This document shows, one piece after another, positions 1 through 7,678 of a DNA stretch of 64,000 nt. The DNA is from CAYQQQ01 sp964420125 (GTDB lineage: Bacteria > Actinomycetota > Acidimicrobiia > Acidimicrobiales > Microtrichaceae), in assembly GCA_964420125.1 (NCBI GenBank), contig CAYQQQ010000004.1:62001-126000 (forward strand), read 5' to 3'. Position 1 is the first letter of the stretch. Every line of letters begins with the position of its first letter. A program made the position numbers and the translations under genes. The notes beneath the pieces were generated by a model. The model did no database searches. It had not been told where the DNA came from and saw nothing but the letters and a program-made list of their open reading frames with translations.

Positions 1-33
1 CGACCTCGCGAACCGAACCGCCGCCCTTCCCCG

Positions 34-480
34 ATGACCGGGCCCGCCGCGACTCCTCCGGCCGCCACCGAGCGGGCAGAGGCGACCTACGCTGCGGAGC
101 GCCGCAGCATCGAGCACCTCGGCGAGCTCCGTCGCTTCCGACGCTTCCTCCACATCGTCTCCTACGTCGACCAGGTCGTCGCCAGCGACTGGTGGGACGA
201 GACCTTCCCTTGCGCGCCAGCTGAGGTGGAGGTCCAGCGACGCTCCCACCGGGCCGTGGCCTCGTTGGCGACGGTCGACGCCGGGGTGGGTGTCATCGCG
301 CTGGTCGACGGTCACGGATGGTCGCTGGACGTCGTCCTGCACGAGCTCGCCCATCTGGCCGCCGGACCGGAGTGGGGCCACTCGGATCCGTTCTGCGGGG
401 CCCTGGTCCGGCTCTGGCACCACGAGATCGGCGCCGAAGCGGCGGCGGTGCTCCGACGGGAGCTCGCAGCGCCCTGGTAG
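34..480 (+). CDS. small zinc metallohydrolase, TIGR04338-like
   Basis: A 148-residue soluble protein. Residues 103-107 read HELAH, a classic HExxH zinc site, and a third histidine follows at 116 in the stretch GPEWGHSDPF, as in single-domain putative metallohydrolases of the TIGR04338 type found in actinobacteria. No signal peptide or membrane segment is visible, so it should act in the cytoplasm. The substrate is unknown. The ATG at 34 has no clear Shine-Dalgarno, and only 33 bases of upstream sequence are in the window, so the start is a best guess. It is the only plus-strand gene in the first 24 kb and converges on the minus-strand cluster that follows. Confidence is high for a real gene and moderate for the family name. 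Confidence 0.75.
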   Translation: MTGPAATPPAATERAEATYAAERRSIEHLGELRRFRRFLHIVSYVDQVVASDWWDETFPCAPAEVEVQRRSHRAVASLATVDAGVGVIALVDGHGWSLDVVLHELAHLAAGPEWGHSDPFCGALVRLWHHEIGAEAAAVLRRELAAPW

Positions 481-527
481 CGCATCACGCCGGCCGAGGT
501 CGTGTCGGCGCCCACGAGGTGTCGGCG

Positions 528-884
528 TCACCCTCGGCTGCCGAGGCGTCGGGCCGCCCGGCGGGTGCCCTCTGCCAGCGCCGCACCTTTGATCGCCGGG
601 GTCGTGATGGCCCGATAGGCCGCTGCGGTGGCTCCCTCGACCCTCGCACCGATGCCCTCGGAGAGGTCCAGCAGGTGTTCGACCCGCTCCACCTCATCGG
701 CTGCACGGTCGGCCGACCGGGCCAGCTCCTGTGCCAGCGGTGCGGCGATCGAGCGGAACTCCGCAGCGGACTCCTCCAGCCGACGAGCCGCGCCGAGCAG
801 ACGGATCGCCACGGCGTAGAGGGTGACGCACGCCACCACGAGCGCCATCGCACCGAGCACCGCCAGCAGGTCCACCGCACTCAC
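528..884 (-). CDS. small membrane-anchored coiled-coil protein (DUF948-like)
   Basis: A 118-residue protein with one N-terminal hydrophobic segment (about residues 4-28), then an acidic, alanine-rich helical region likely to form a coiled coil (about 30-85), then a short basic tail. This architecture recalls DUF948-type general stress/cell-envelope proteins, but the sequence alone does not prove membership. The GTG start at 884 lies four bases after the ferredoxin stop, so it is probably the last gene of the flavoprotein-ferredoxin transcript. No catalytic motif is visible. The function is unknown; a membrane-tethered scaffold is only a guess. Confidence 0.6.
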   Translation of the reverse strand: MSAVDLLAVLGAMALVVACVTLYAVAIRLLGAARRLEESAAEFRSIAAPLAQELARSADRAADEVERVEHLLDLSEGIGARVEGATAAAYRAITTPAIKGAALAEGTRRAARRLGSRG

Positions 885-888
885 CTGC

Positions 889-1164
889 TCATCCTCGCAG
901 CTGGTTCGCCCTCGCCGGTGGACTTCCCTCCAGGGTCGACCTGCGCGTCCAGGCCCGGAGCAGGCTGGGCTTGGCCCGCCGTGACGGACCCACGCGGATG
1001 GAACCCGGCCGGCACTCCATCTCGCACGCGAAGCAGCTCATGCAGTCCTCGACGTGGCGCACGACGTAGCCGCCCCTGCGGTCGCGCGCGATCACGTCCA
1101 TGGGGCACACCAGCAGGCAGACCCCGCACTCGGTGCAGGTCGACTGGTCGAGCACCTCGATCAC
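889..1164 (-). CDS. 2[4Fe-4S] ferredoxin, partner of the adjacent flavoprotein
   Basis: A 91-residue ferredoxin with two four-cysteine clusters: C10-x2-C13-x2-C16-x3-C20 and C41-x2-C44-x2-C47-x3-C51. The layout fits a bacterial two-cluster [4Fe-4S] ferredoxin and resembles the iron-sulfur subunit of adenylylsulfate-reductase-like complexes more than a free low-potential ferredoxin. The GTG start overlaps the stop of the upstream flavoprotein gene in a GTGA, so the two are translationally coupled and very likely form one electron-transfer complex. The C-terminal 30 residues are basic and look unstructured. The cellular electron partner cannot be told from sequence. Confidence 0.85.
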   Translation of the reverse strand: MIEVLDQSTCTECGVCLLVCPMDVIARDRRGGYVVRHVEDCMSCFACEMECRPGSIRVGPSRRAKPSLLRAWTRRSTLEGSPPARANQLRG

Positions 1165-2957
1165 CGCGTCACCGCCGGATCATGCGTAGCTGCGCCCTGT
1201 CCGGCCGCCGGGCCGAACCGATATCGCTGCAGCGGCACCGGCTCCAGTTCGACCACGACCTCCGTCCCCGTGCGCTCCTCTGCCCGAGGTTCCGCGAGGT
1301 GTTGGTCGATCCAGCACAGCCACGACGGGTCGGTGTTCTCGTGGTCGGCCCGCTGGTGGTCGCCCCGTGACTCCCTTCGCATGAGGGAGCCGCGCAGGAA
1401 CAGCTCGGCGGCCAGGACCATGTGGCTCGTCTCGTGCGCCTTGACCAGGTCATGGGGATCCGCGGCACGCATCTGCTCGGCGGTCTCACCCAGCACCTGG
1501 ACCTCCGCCAAGGCGCCTGCCAACGCCTCGTGGGTCTTGCGAAGGCACACCTCGCGCGAGAAGAGGGCCTCCTGGAGGGCTCCCAGCACCTCGTCGGGGG
1601 TCGGGGCGTGTCGTCGGTCGGCAGAGAGCGGCTCGCGCGCCGAGCGCACGAGCCGCAGCACCGCCTCGCGCCGCTGCGAGCTGTGGGCTCCCGAGCTGCG
1701 CTCGTGCGACCTGCCGGCCAGGAGCGCGGCCGCAGCGGTGCCCGCCTTCTCGCCCGACCACATGGCTCGCGAGCTCGACCACCCGTTGAACAATCCGGGG
1801 TCGAACGCCTGCGTCATCCCGGCCGCGAACAGCCCGGGAAGGTCGGTGGCGCCGTCCACCTCCGTGCGGACTCCCCCACGTAGCGTCTGGATCGCCGGTT
1901 CCCACTCCAGCGGCTCGCCGAACACGTCAACGCCCTCCGCCGCCATCCGGGCCAGGTTCATGGGCATGAAGCCCCCCATGCGATCGAAGGCCACGCGCAG
2001 GAAGCTGTGCTCGTGCGCCGCAGCGCTCAGGTCGAGGCGCACCGGGCCTCGACCGTGCTCCTCCTCGATCGCCATGGCCCGCACCAGATGGCCGAGCTCG
2101 GCGGCATCGGCATCGGGGTGGTAGGAGGCCATGAAGGCGTCACCCTCGGCGTTGCGGAACACGCCGCCGAAGCGCAGGGCGATCCCGGTGCCCTCGAACC
2201 CGAAGCCGACGGGGCCCGTGTTGACGCAGAGGAACTCCATGTTCGCCACGCGCGCACCGGCACGCAGGGCGAGCGCCACGCCGTCTCCGGTCGTCGAGTC
2301 CACCCCTGCGTAGTGGCCACGGAAGGAGCAGTCGCCGGCGGCCAGCACGACCGCCTTGGCATGCACGACGTGAGGCGCCCCGCTGCCACGCTCGATCGCC
2401 ACGACGCCCTCGACGCCCTCATCGCCCGTCAACAGGTCGGTGGCGAACAGCCTCGGCAGGAGCTCGCATCGCCGTCGCACCACCTGCTCACGCAGCGCGG
2501 TGGTGACCGCACGGCCGCCCGTGCGACCGCGGTAGGTCGGCAGCACCATCATCTTCAGTTCCCGGAACCCGCGCGACGGGAGTCGGAGCCTGCTCCCGTC
2601 GGGGAGGCGCTCGTAGCGGACCCCCCACCCCTCGAGGGCCTGCAGTCGCGAGGTGGACGAGGCCAGCATGTCCTCCACCATGTCCTGGTGGCAGAGCCAC
2701 TGCTGGGCCTCCGCGACGTCGCGCACCCACGTGTCGAGGTCGTCCTCCTCGAGCAGGTAGACCGTTGCACCCGCTGACATCCTCGACTGGCTCGAGCGCG
2801 CCACATCGCCCTTGTCGAGGATGGTGACCTCCTCGATCCCGCGATCCCTGGCCGCGATCGCCGCCCACAGCCCGGCGAAGCCTGATCCGACGACCAGGAG
2901 ATCGGTGCGGTGGTGCACGACACCGTCCCATGTCCCGTCCCAGGTCGATCGCTCCAC
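1161..2957 (-). CDS. FAD-dependent fumarate reductase/AprA-like flavoprotein
   Basis: About 598 residues. A Rossmann dinucleotide motif GSGFAG lies at residues 24-29, followed by an acidic strand end typical of FAD binding, and the overall layout matches succinate dehydrogenase/fumarate reductase/adenylylsulfate reductase alpha subunits. The covalent-FAD histidine of SdhA/FrdA is absent: the equivalent stretch reads SSQSRMSAG. The fumarate-binding HPTG region is replaced by VNTGPVG. The substrate is therefore probably not succinate or fumarate, and an AprA-like, non-covalent flavoprotein is more likely. The GTG at 2957 is chosen because GGAGG precedes it and the Rossmann fold begins 20 residues later; the open frame runs further upstream only as an antisense shadow of rarA. 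It forms a GTGA-coupled pair with the ferredoxin. Confidence 0.8.
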   Translation of the reverse strand: MERSTWDGTWDGVVHHRTDLLVVGSGFAGLWAAIAARDRGIEEVTILDKGDVARSSQSRMSAGATVYLLEEDDLDTWVRDVAEAQQWLCHQDMVEDMLASSTSRLQALEGWGVRYERLPDGSRLRLPSRGFRELKMMVLPTYRGRTGGRAVTTALREQVVRRRCELLPRLFATDLLTGDEGVEGVVAIERGSGAPHVVHAKAVVLAAGDCSFRGHYAGVDSTTGDGVALALRAGARVANMEFLCVNTGPVGFGFEGTGIALRFGGVFRNAEGDAFMASYHPDADAAELGHLVRAMAIEEEHGRGPVRLDLSAAAHEHSFLRVAFDRMGGFMPMNLARMAAEGVDVFGEPLEWEPAIQTLRGGVRTEVDGATDLPGLFAAGMTQAFDPGLFNGWSSSRAMWSGEKAGTAAAALLAGRSHERSSGAHSSQRREAVLRLVRSAREPLSADRRHAPTPDEVLGALQEALFSREVCLRKTHEALAGALAEVQVLGETAEQMRAADPHDLVKAHETSHMVLAAELFLRGSLMRRESRGDHQRADHENTDPSWLCWIDQHLAEPRAEERTGTEVVVELEPVPLQRYRFGPAAGQGAATHDPAVTR

Positions 2958-3006
2958 GTCGCCTCCATCACCGCAGGTCCGATCTTCACCTACAGCACTG
3001 GATCTG

Positions 3007-3012
3007 AATGTA
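3007..3012 (-). promoter_or_regulatory. candidate extended -10 box for the flavoprotein operon
   Basis: On the minus strand this reads TACATT, preceded by TGC, which makes a TGnTANNNT extended -10. It lies about 50 bases before the flavoprotein start, leaving room for a short leader containing the GGAGG ribosome site. No good -35 is visible. It sits in the 118-base gap between rarA and the flavoprotein gene. Confidence 0.4.
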
Positions 3013-3075
3013 GCATCGCATCCTTCGTCGGTCGAGCGGGGTGCACGCTCGACCGGAGCCACCGCATCCCCGTGA

Positions 3076-4434
3076 TCAGCGCCCGACGGGGCCCGGCCCG
3101 TCCTCCGTCGTCCCGCCCTGGCGCCGACGCCACACCTCCACCGCCGAGCGCTCCCTGCCGTGGGTGCCAGGGCGGTAGTAGCGGGAACCCGACAGCTCTT
3201 CGGGCAGGTACCGCTGGTCCACCCATCCCGACGGCTCGTCGTGGGGGTAGCGGTAGCCCACGCCGTGGCCGAGGCCCCGGGCAGATCGGTAGGAGGCGTC
3301 ACGCAGGTGCAGCGGCACCTCCCCGACGGGGCCCTGCCGGACATCGGCCAGAGCCCTCCCGAGCGCCTGATACGCGGTGTTGGACTTCTCGGCCAGCGCC
3401 AGGTGGACCGTGGCGTGGGCGAGGTTGATCCGTGCCTCTGGCAGTCCCACGTAGTCGACCGCCCTGGCCGCGGCCTCGGCCACCAGCAACGCGGTCGGAT
3501 CCGCCAGGCCGACGTCCTCCGACGCGGCGATGACCAGCCGGCGGGCGATGAACCGCGGGTCCTCGCCCGCCTCCAGCATCCGAGCCAACCAGTGCAGGGC
3601 AGCATCCGGATCCGAGCCCCGGATGGACTTGATGAACGCGGAGATCACGTCGTAGTGGTCGTCCCGCCCATAGCGGACCGCCGCGACGCCCAGGGCAGCC
3701 TCTGCATCGGCGAGGGTCACCACGATGGCGACCTCTCCGTCCTGATCCGATCGGGCGGCGGCCAGCGCCACCGCCACCTCGAGGCTGGTGAGCACGTGGC
3801 GCCCATCGCCCCCGGCCGAGGCGACCAGGTGCTCGATCGCCGGCGCCTCGGCTTCGGCACCCTCCTCTCCCAACCCACGACGGACGAGCTCCCCCAACGC
3901 CGCAGCGCCGAGCGGCTCCAGGCGGAACAGGGTCGACCGACTCATCAGCGGTGGGTTGACCTCGAAGCTGGGGTTCTCCGTGGTCGCGCCGATCAGCACC
4001 AGCAACCCCGTCTCCACGCTGGGCAGCAGCGCGTCCTGCTGGGCCTTGTTGAACCGATGGATCTCGTCGAGGAACAGGATCGTGCCGATGCCACCCGCAC
4101 CCAGGCGCTGCTCCGCCTCGGCGGTCACCGTCCGGATGTCCTTCACCGATGCCGTGACCGCCGACAGCGGGACGAACACCTTGGAGGAGGCGTCGGCCAG
4201 CAGACGAGCCAGGGTGGTCTTGCCCGTGCCCGGTGGGCCCCACAGGATCACCGAGCTCAGCCGATCGGTCTCCACCAGCGCGCGGAGCGGAGCGCCGACA
4301 CCCAGCAGGTGGTCCTGGCCCACGACCTCGTCGAGGTGGTGGGGCCGCAGCCGGTCCGCCAACGGCCCTCGAGCGGCCAACCGCTCGGCGGCCGCCGCGG
4401 CGAAGAGGTCGGGACCCGACTGGGGAACCACCAC
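3076..4434 (-). CDS. rarA: replication-associated recombination protein A
   Basis: A clamp-loader-like AAA+ ATPase of 452 residues (RarA/MgsA family) that acts at stalled replication forks. Walker A reads GPPGTGKTT (about residue 67), and Walker B with its extension reads FLDEIHRFNKAQQDALLP, the sensor block typical of RarA. The C-terminal tetramerisation region contains the conserved stretch ending GLGHGVGYRYPHD. Two consecutive GTG codons lie at 4434 and 4431. A TAGGGT box ends six bases before the second one, suggesting a leaderless message starting at 4431 (451 residues). M. tuberculosis carries its homologue (Rv2559c) near aspS as well. No operon partner is obvious downstream: 118 bases separate it from the flavoprotein gene. 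Confidence 0.92.
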   Translation of the reverse strand: MVVPQSGPDLFAAAAAERLAARGPLADRLRPHHLDEVVGQDHLLGVGAPLRALVETDRLSSVILWGPPGTGKTTLARLLADASSKVFVPLSAVTASVKDIRTVTAEAEQRLGAGGIGTILFLDEIHRFNKAQQDALLPSVETGLLVLIGATTENPSFEVNPPLMSRSTLFRLEPLGAAALGELVRRGLGEEGAEAEAPAIEHLVASAGGDGRHVLTSLEVAVALAAARSDQDGEVAIVVTLADAEAALGVAAVRYGRDDHYDVISAFIKSIRGSDPDAALHWLARMLEAGEDPRFIARRLVIAASEDVGLADPTALLVAEAAARAVDYVGLPEARINLAHATVHLALAEKSNTAYQALGRALADVRQGPVGEVPLHLRDASYRSARGLGHGVGYRYPHDEPSGWVDQRYLPEELSGSRYYRPGTHGRERSAVEVWRRRQGGTTEDGPGPVGR

Positions 4435-4437
4435 CGC

Positions 4438-4443
4438 ACCCTA
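4438..4443 (-). promoter_or_regulatory. TANNNT -10 box, leaderless rarA promoter
   Basis: Minus-strand TAGGGT ends six bases before the GTG at 4431. In actinobacteria this spacing puts the transcription start at or next to the start codon, so the message would have no leader. No -35 consensus is visible. Confidence 0.5.
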
Positions 4444-4459
4444 CCGGTGCGCCACATCC

Positions 4460-6268
4460 TCAGCTGGTACGAGGCAGCAGACGCAGGCCGAGCTCGTCGA
4501 GGTGTGCTGGATCCAGCTCGGCGGGCGCCAGAGTGAGGGGATCCGCACCGGACTGGGTCTTCGGGAAGGCGATGACCTCGCGGATGTTGTCCTGGCCGAC
4601 CAGCAGGGCGACGAGGCGGTCGAGGCCGAAGGCGAACCCCGCGTGCGGCGGCGCCCCGTAGCGGAAGGCGTCCAGGAGGAACCCGAACTTGGCCCTCGCC
4701 TCCTGCTCGCCGATGCCCAGGAGGTCGAAGACCTGCTGCTGCACGTCGCCGCGATGGATCCGCACGCTGCCGGATCCGAGCTCCCAGCCGTTGAGCACCA
4801 GGTCGTAGGCCTGGGAGCGCACCTGCAGGAGCTCCTCGGTGGAACCGGCGAGCAGTTCCAGATCCTCGGCATGGGGCATGGTGAAGGGATGGTGCGCCGG
4901 GATCGGTCGGCCCGACGCTTCATCGACTCCCTCGAACAGCGGGAAGTCCACGACCCACAGGAAGCGGAGCCCACCCTCGTGCACCGGAGGGCGGCCCAGC
5001 TCGAGGCGCAGCAACCCGAGCACGTGGCACACCCGGCGCCAGTCGTCGGCGACGAGGTAGCACAGGTCGCCGACCTCGGCACCCAGGCGCTGGGCGATCC
5101 CCGTCAGCTCCTCGGAGGAGAGGAACTTGGCCACAGGAGAGCTCAGCGTCACCGACCCGGCGTTCGCACCCTCGTCTCCCGGCTGCTCGACCCGCATCCA
5201 CACCAGCCCCTTGGCACCCCAGCGCTTGGCGGTGTCGGTGAGGTCGTCCAGACGGGAGCGGGTGGTGTCCGCCGACGCGCCCTTGTGGCAGATGCCCTTG
5301 ATCTCCGCACCGGCGAAGGCGTTGAAGCCCGTCCCTGCGAACAGGTCGGTCAGCTCCACCAGCTCCATGCCGAAGCGGACATCGGGCTTGTCGGAGCCGA
5401 AGCGGTTCATCGCCTCGTGCCAGGTGAGACGAGGGAAGTCCTCTTGGCCCGTGAGATCGTGCCCACTGCCGCTGGCGGCCGCGTCCGCGGCGGCCACCAC
5501 CGCGACGGTGATCGCCGCCAGCACGTCCTCCTGGGAGGCGAAGCTCATCTCGGCGTCCATCTGGGTGAACTCGAACTGCCGATCCGCCCTGAGGTCCTCG
5601 TCACGCATGCAGCGGGCGATCTGGTAGTAGCGGTCGATACCGCCCACCATGCAGAGCTGCTTGAACAGCTGAGGGCTCTGGGGGAGGGCGTAGAACGACC
5701 CCGGCGTCAGCCGTGAGGGAACCACGAAGTCGCGAGCCCCCTCTGGGGTCGAGGCCATGAGCATCGGGGTCTCCACCTCCACGAAGCCCTGGCCGTCCAT
5801 CGCCCGACGGATCGCCGAGCTGATGCGGGCGCGGGTCCGCAGGTGACGCTGCATGGCCTCCCGGCGCAGATCCAGGTAGCGGTGGCGAAGGCGAAGGGTC
5901 TCGTCCACTGCGGCGGCACGGTCGTCCAGAGGGAACGGAGGTGGCTCCGCGGCGGAGAGCACCTCGACCTGGCAGTCCGCCAGCTCCACCTCTCCGGTGT
6001 CGAGGTTCGGGTTCACCGTGCCCTCCGGACGGGCCCGGACCGTGCCGGTGATGCGCAGGACGTGCTCGCTGCGCACGTCGACAGAGCCGTCCACCACGCA
6101 CTGCAGCAGCCCGGTGTGGTCGCGCAGGTCCACGAAGGCCAGGTGCTCGCCGTGCTCCCGGCGGCGCGCCACCCACCCGCACACGGACACGGTGTCACCG
6201 ATGTCCCCTGGGCGGAGCTGGCCGCAGGTGTGGGTCCTCATGGCGGTGCGCAGGTCGGGTTCGTTCAC
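4460..6268 (-). CDS. aspS: aspartyl-tRNA synthetase
   Basis: A class II aminoacyl-tRNA synthetase of about 602 residues. It has an N-terminal OB-fold anticodon domain beginning MRTHTCGQL, class II motif 2 around the RDEDLRADRQ stretch, the bacterial GAD insertion, and motif 3 near the C-terminus with a GLDR loop. It charges tRNA-Asp. Whether it also misacylates tRNA-Asn depends on gatCAB, which is not in this window. The GTG at 6268 is chosen because it overlaps the hisS stop as GTGA; an ATG at 6242, giving the family-typical MRTH start, is an alternative. The hisS-aspS pairing is a common bacterial operon. Confidence 0.95.
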   Translation of the reverse strand: MNEPDLRTAMRTHTCGQLRPGDIGDTVSVCGWVARRREHGEHLAFVDLRDHTGLLQCVVDGSVDVRSEHVLRITGTVRARPEGTVNPNLDTGEVELADCQVEVLSAAEPPPFPLDDRAAAVDETLRLRHRYLDLRREAMQRHLRTRARISSAIRRAMDGQGFVEVETPMLMASTPEGARDFVVPSRLTPGSFYALPQSPQLFKQLCMVGGIDRYYQIARCMRDEDLRADRQFEFTQMDAEMSFASQEDVLAAITVAVVAAADAAASGSGHDLTGQEDFPRLTWHEAMNRFGSDKPDVRFGMELVELTDLFAGTGFNAFAGAEIKGICHKGASADTTRSRLDDLTDTAKRWGAKGLVWMRVEQPGDEGANAGSVTLSSPVAKFLSSEELTGIAQRLGAEVGDLCYLVADDWRRVCHVLGLLRLELGRPPVHEGGLRFLWVVDFPLFEGVDEASGRPIPAHHPFTMPHAEDLELLAGSTEELLQVRSQAYDLVLNGWELGSGSVRIHRGDVQQQVFDLLGIGEQEARAKFGFLLDAFRYGAPPHAGFAFGLDRLVALLVGQDNIREVIAFPKTQSGADPLTLAPAELDPAHLDELGLRLLPRTS

Positions 6269-7554
6269 AGGTGCTTCCTCAGCTCGTCGATCAGCTCGTC
6301 GCGGGACACCAGCCACTGCGGGGCCGGCTCGTCGTCGCGACCTCCGTCGTGGCCCCGCAGCGCTCGCAGCGCGACCTGGCCCGCGGCGAGCTCGTCGGGG
6401 CCGACCAGCACCGCGAAGCGAGCCCCAGAGCGGTCGGCCGCCTTCATCTGCGCCTTCATGCTGCCCCCACCGAAGCGGCGGTCGGCCGACAGACCTGCGG
6501 CGCGCAGCTCGTGGGTGAGGTCTCGCGCTGCGGTCCCGCCGGTCAGATCCACGACGAAGGCGTCGAGGAGGGCGGCGGGCGCCGGGAACACGCCTTCGGC
6601 ATCGCAGGCCAACAGGATGCGATCCACCCCGAGCGCGAACCCGATGCCGTCGGTGGGCGGGCCCCCGAGGTCCTCCGCCAGGCCGTCGTAGCGGCCCCCG
6701 CCGCCGATGGCGTTCTGGGCGGCGTCCAGTGCGTCGGCGACGAGCTCGAAGGTCGTGCGCCGGTAGTAGTCGAGCCCGCGGACCAGGCGGTCTTCCAGGG
6801 TGTAGGGCACGCCCAGCGCGTCGAGACCGTCCCGCACCCGCTGGAAGTGGGCGCCGGAGTCCACGCCGAGGTGCTCGGCGATCCTCGGCGCTTCCGCCAC
6901 CACCTGGCGGTCGCCGTCGCGCTTCGAGTCGAGCACCCGCAGCGGGTTGCGGTCCAGGGTCCCACGGGCCGGCTCGGAGAGCTCGGACGCCCGGGCGCGC
7001 AGGTACGACTCCACTGCGTCGGTGTAGGCGGCTCGCTCCTCGTGGTCGCCGAGGCTGTTCAGCAGCAGCCGCACCTGCCCGAGGCCCAGGGATTCGATGA
7101 ACCGCCAGGCCAGAGCGATCACCTCGACGTCGAGATCCGGGTCGTCGACGCCCAGCACCTCGACACCCAGCTGGTCGAACGCCCGGTAACGACCCTTCTG
7201 AGGCCGCTCGTGGCGGAAGTTGGCACCGGCGTAGAACACCTTCCAGGGCAGCACCGGCCGGTGCTGGACGAACGCCCGCACCACCCCGGCGGTCATCTCA
7301 GGGCGCAGCGCGATCGTCGTGCCGTCGCGGTCGACGAAGTCGTACATCTCCTTGGTGACGACCTCGGTGGCCTCACCCATCCGCTGGAACACGCCCAGCT
7401 CCTCCAGCAGCGGGGGCACCACCTCCCGGTACCCCGCGATCCCGGCCAGCTCGGCGAAGCGGTCCACCAGGGCGCGACGGCGGGCGCTGTCGGGCCACAG
7501 CACGTCGCGCATGCCGCTCAGGGTCTGGAAGTGCTCGCGGGGGGAGCCGGTCAC
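6265..7554 (-). CDS. hisS: histidyl-tRNA synthetase
   Basis: A class II synthetase of about 429 residues that charges tRNA-His. Motif 2 includes ALRPEMT, the histidine-specific loop is followed by GLDYYRRTTFE, and GGGRYDGL marks the histidyl-adenylate pocket. A C-terminal anticodon domain runs from about residue 325. The open frame extends upstream through a hairpin, but the GTG at 7554 is preferred: a TAGCGT box ends eight bases before it, and the conserved N-terminus (TLSGMRDVLWP) begins about ten residues later. It is the first gene of hisS-aspS, with the GTGA overlap implying coupled translation. Confidence 0.95.
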   Translation of the reverse strand: MTGSPREHFQTLSGMRDVLWPDSARRRALVDRFAELAGIAGYREVVPPLLEELGVFQRMGEATEVVTKEMYDFVDRDGTTIALRPEMTAGVVRAFVQHRPVLPWKVFYAGANFRHERPQKGRYRAFDQLGVEVLGVDDPDLDVEVIALAWRFIESLGLGQVRLLLNSLGDHEERAAYTDAVESYLRARASELSEPARGTLDRNPLRVLDSKRDGDRQVVAEAPRIAEHLGVDSGAHFQRVRDGLDALGVPYTLEDRLVRGLDYYRRTTFELVADALDAAQNAIGGGGRYDGLAEDLGGPPTDGIGFALGVDRILLACDAEGVFPAPAALLDAFVVDLTGGTAARDLTHELRAAGLSADRRFGGGSMKAQMKAADRSGARFAVLVGPDELAAGQVALRALRGHDGGRDDEPAPQWLVSRDELIDELRKHL

Positions 7555-7562
7555 GGTGACCC

Positions 7563-7568
7563 ACGCTA
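7563..7568 (-). promoter_or_regulatory. TANNNT -10 box, leaderless hisS promoter
   Basis: Minus-strand TAGCGT with eight bases to the GTG at 7554. It supports that start over the longer open frame and suggests hisS-aspS is read from a message with no leader or almost none. Confidence 0.5.
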
Positions 7569-7618
7569 CCGGACGCCTCCCCCACCCCCGGCACCCCGCC
7601 ACCCCGGCCCTCCAGCTG

Positions 7619-7665
7619 TTCTGCTCACCCCACATCGCGCTCAGCGCGATGTGGGGTGAGCAGAA
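7619..7665 (-). terminator. perfect 23-bp hairpin, likely terminator
   Basis: A perfect inverted repeat: arms 7619-7641 and 7643-7665 with one base between. It begins 13 bases after the stop of the acyltransferase-like gene and lies just upstream of the hisS promoter, so a transcription terminator is the natural reading. There is no U-tract, which is common in GC-rich actinobacteria. The arm length is unusually long for a terminator. Confidence 0.65.
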
Positions 7666-7678
7666 GGTGCGAGGGGGG

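Noticed and set aside
2958..3605. Long N-terminal extension of the flavoprotein frame
   Set aside because: It lies antisense-in-frame over rarA, shows no FAD-family similarity, and a GGAGG-preceded GTG at 2957 starts the Rossmann fold.
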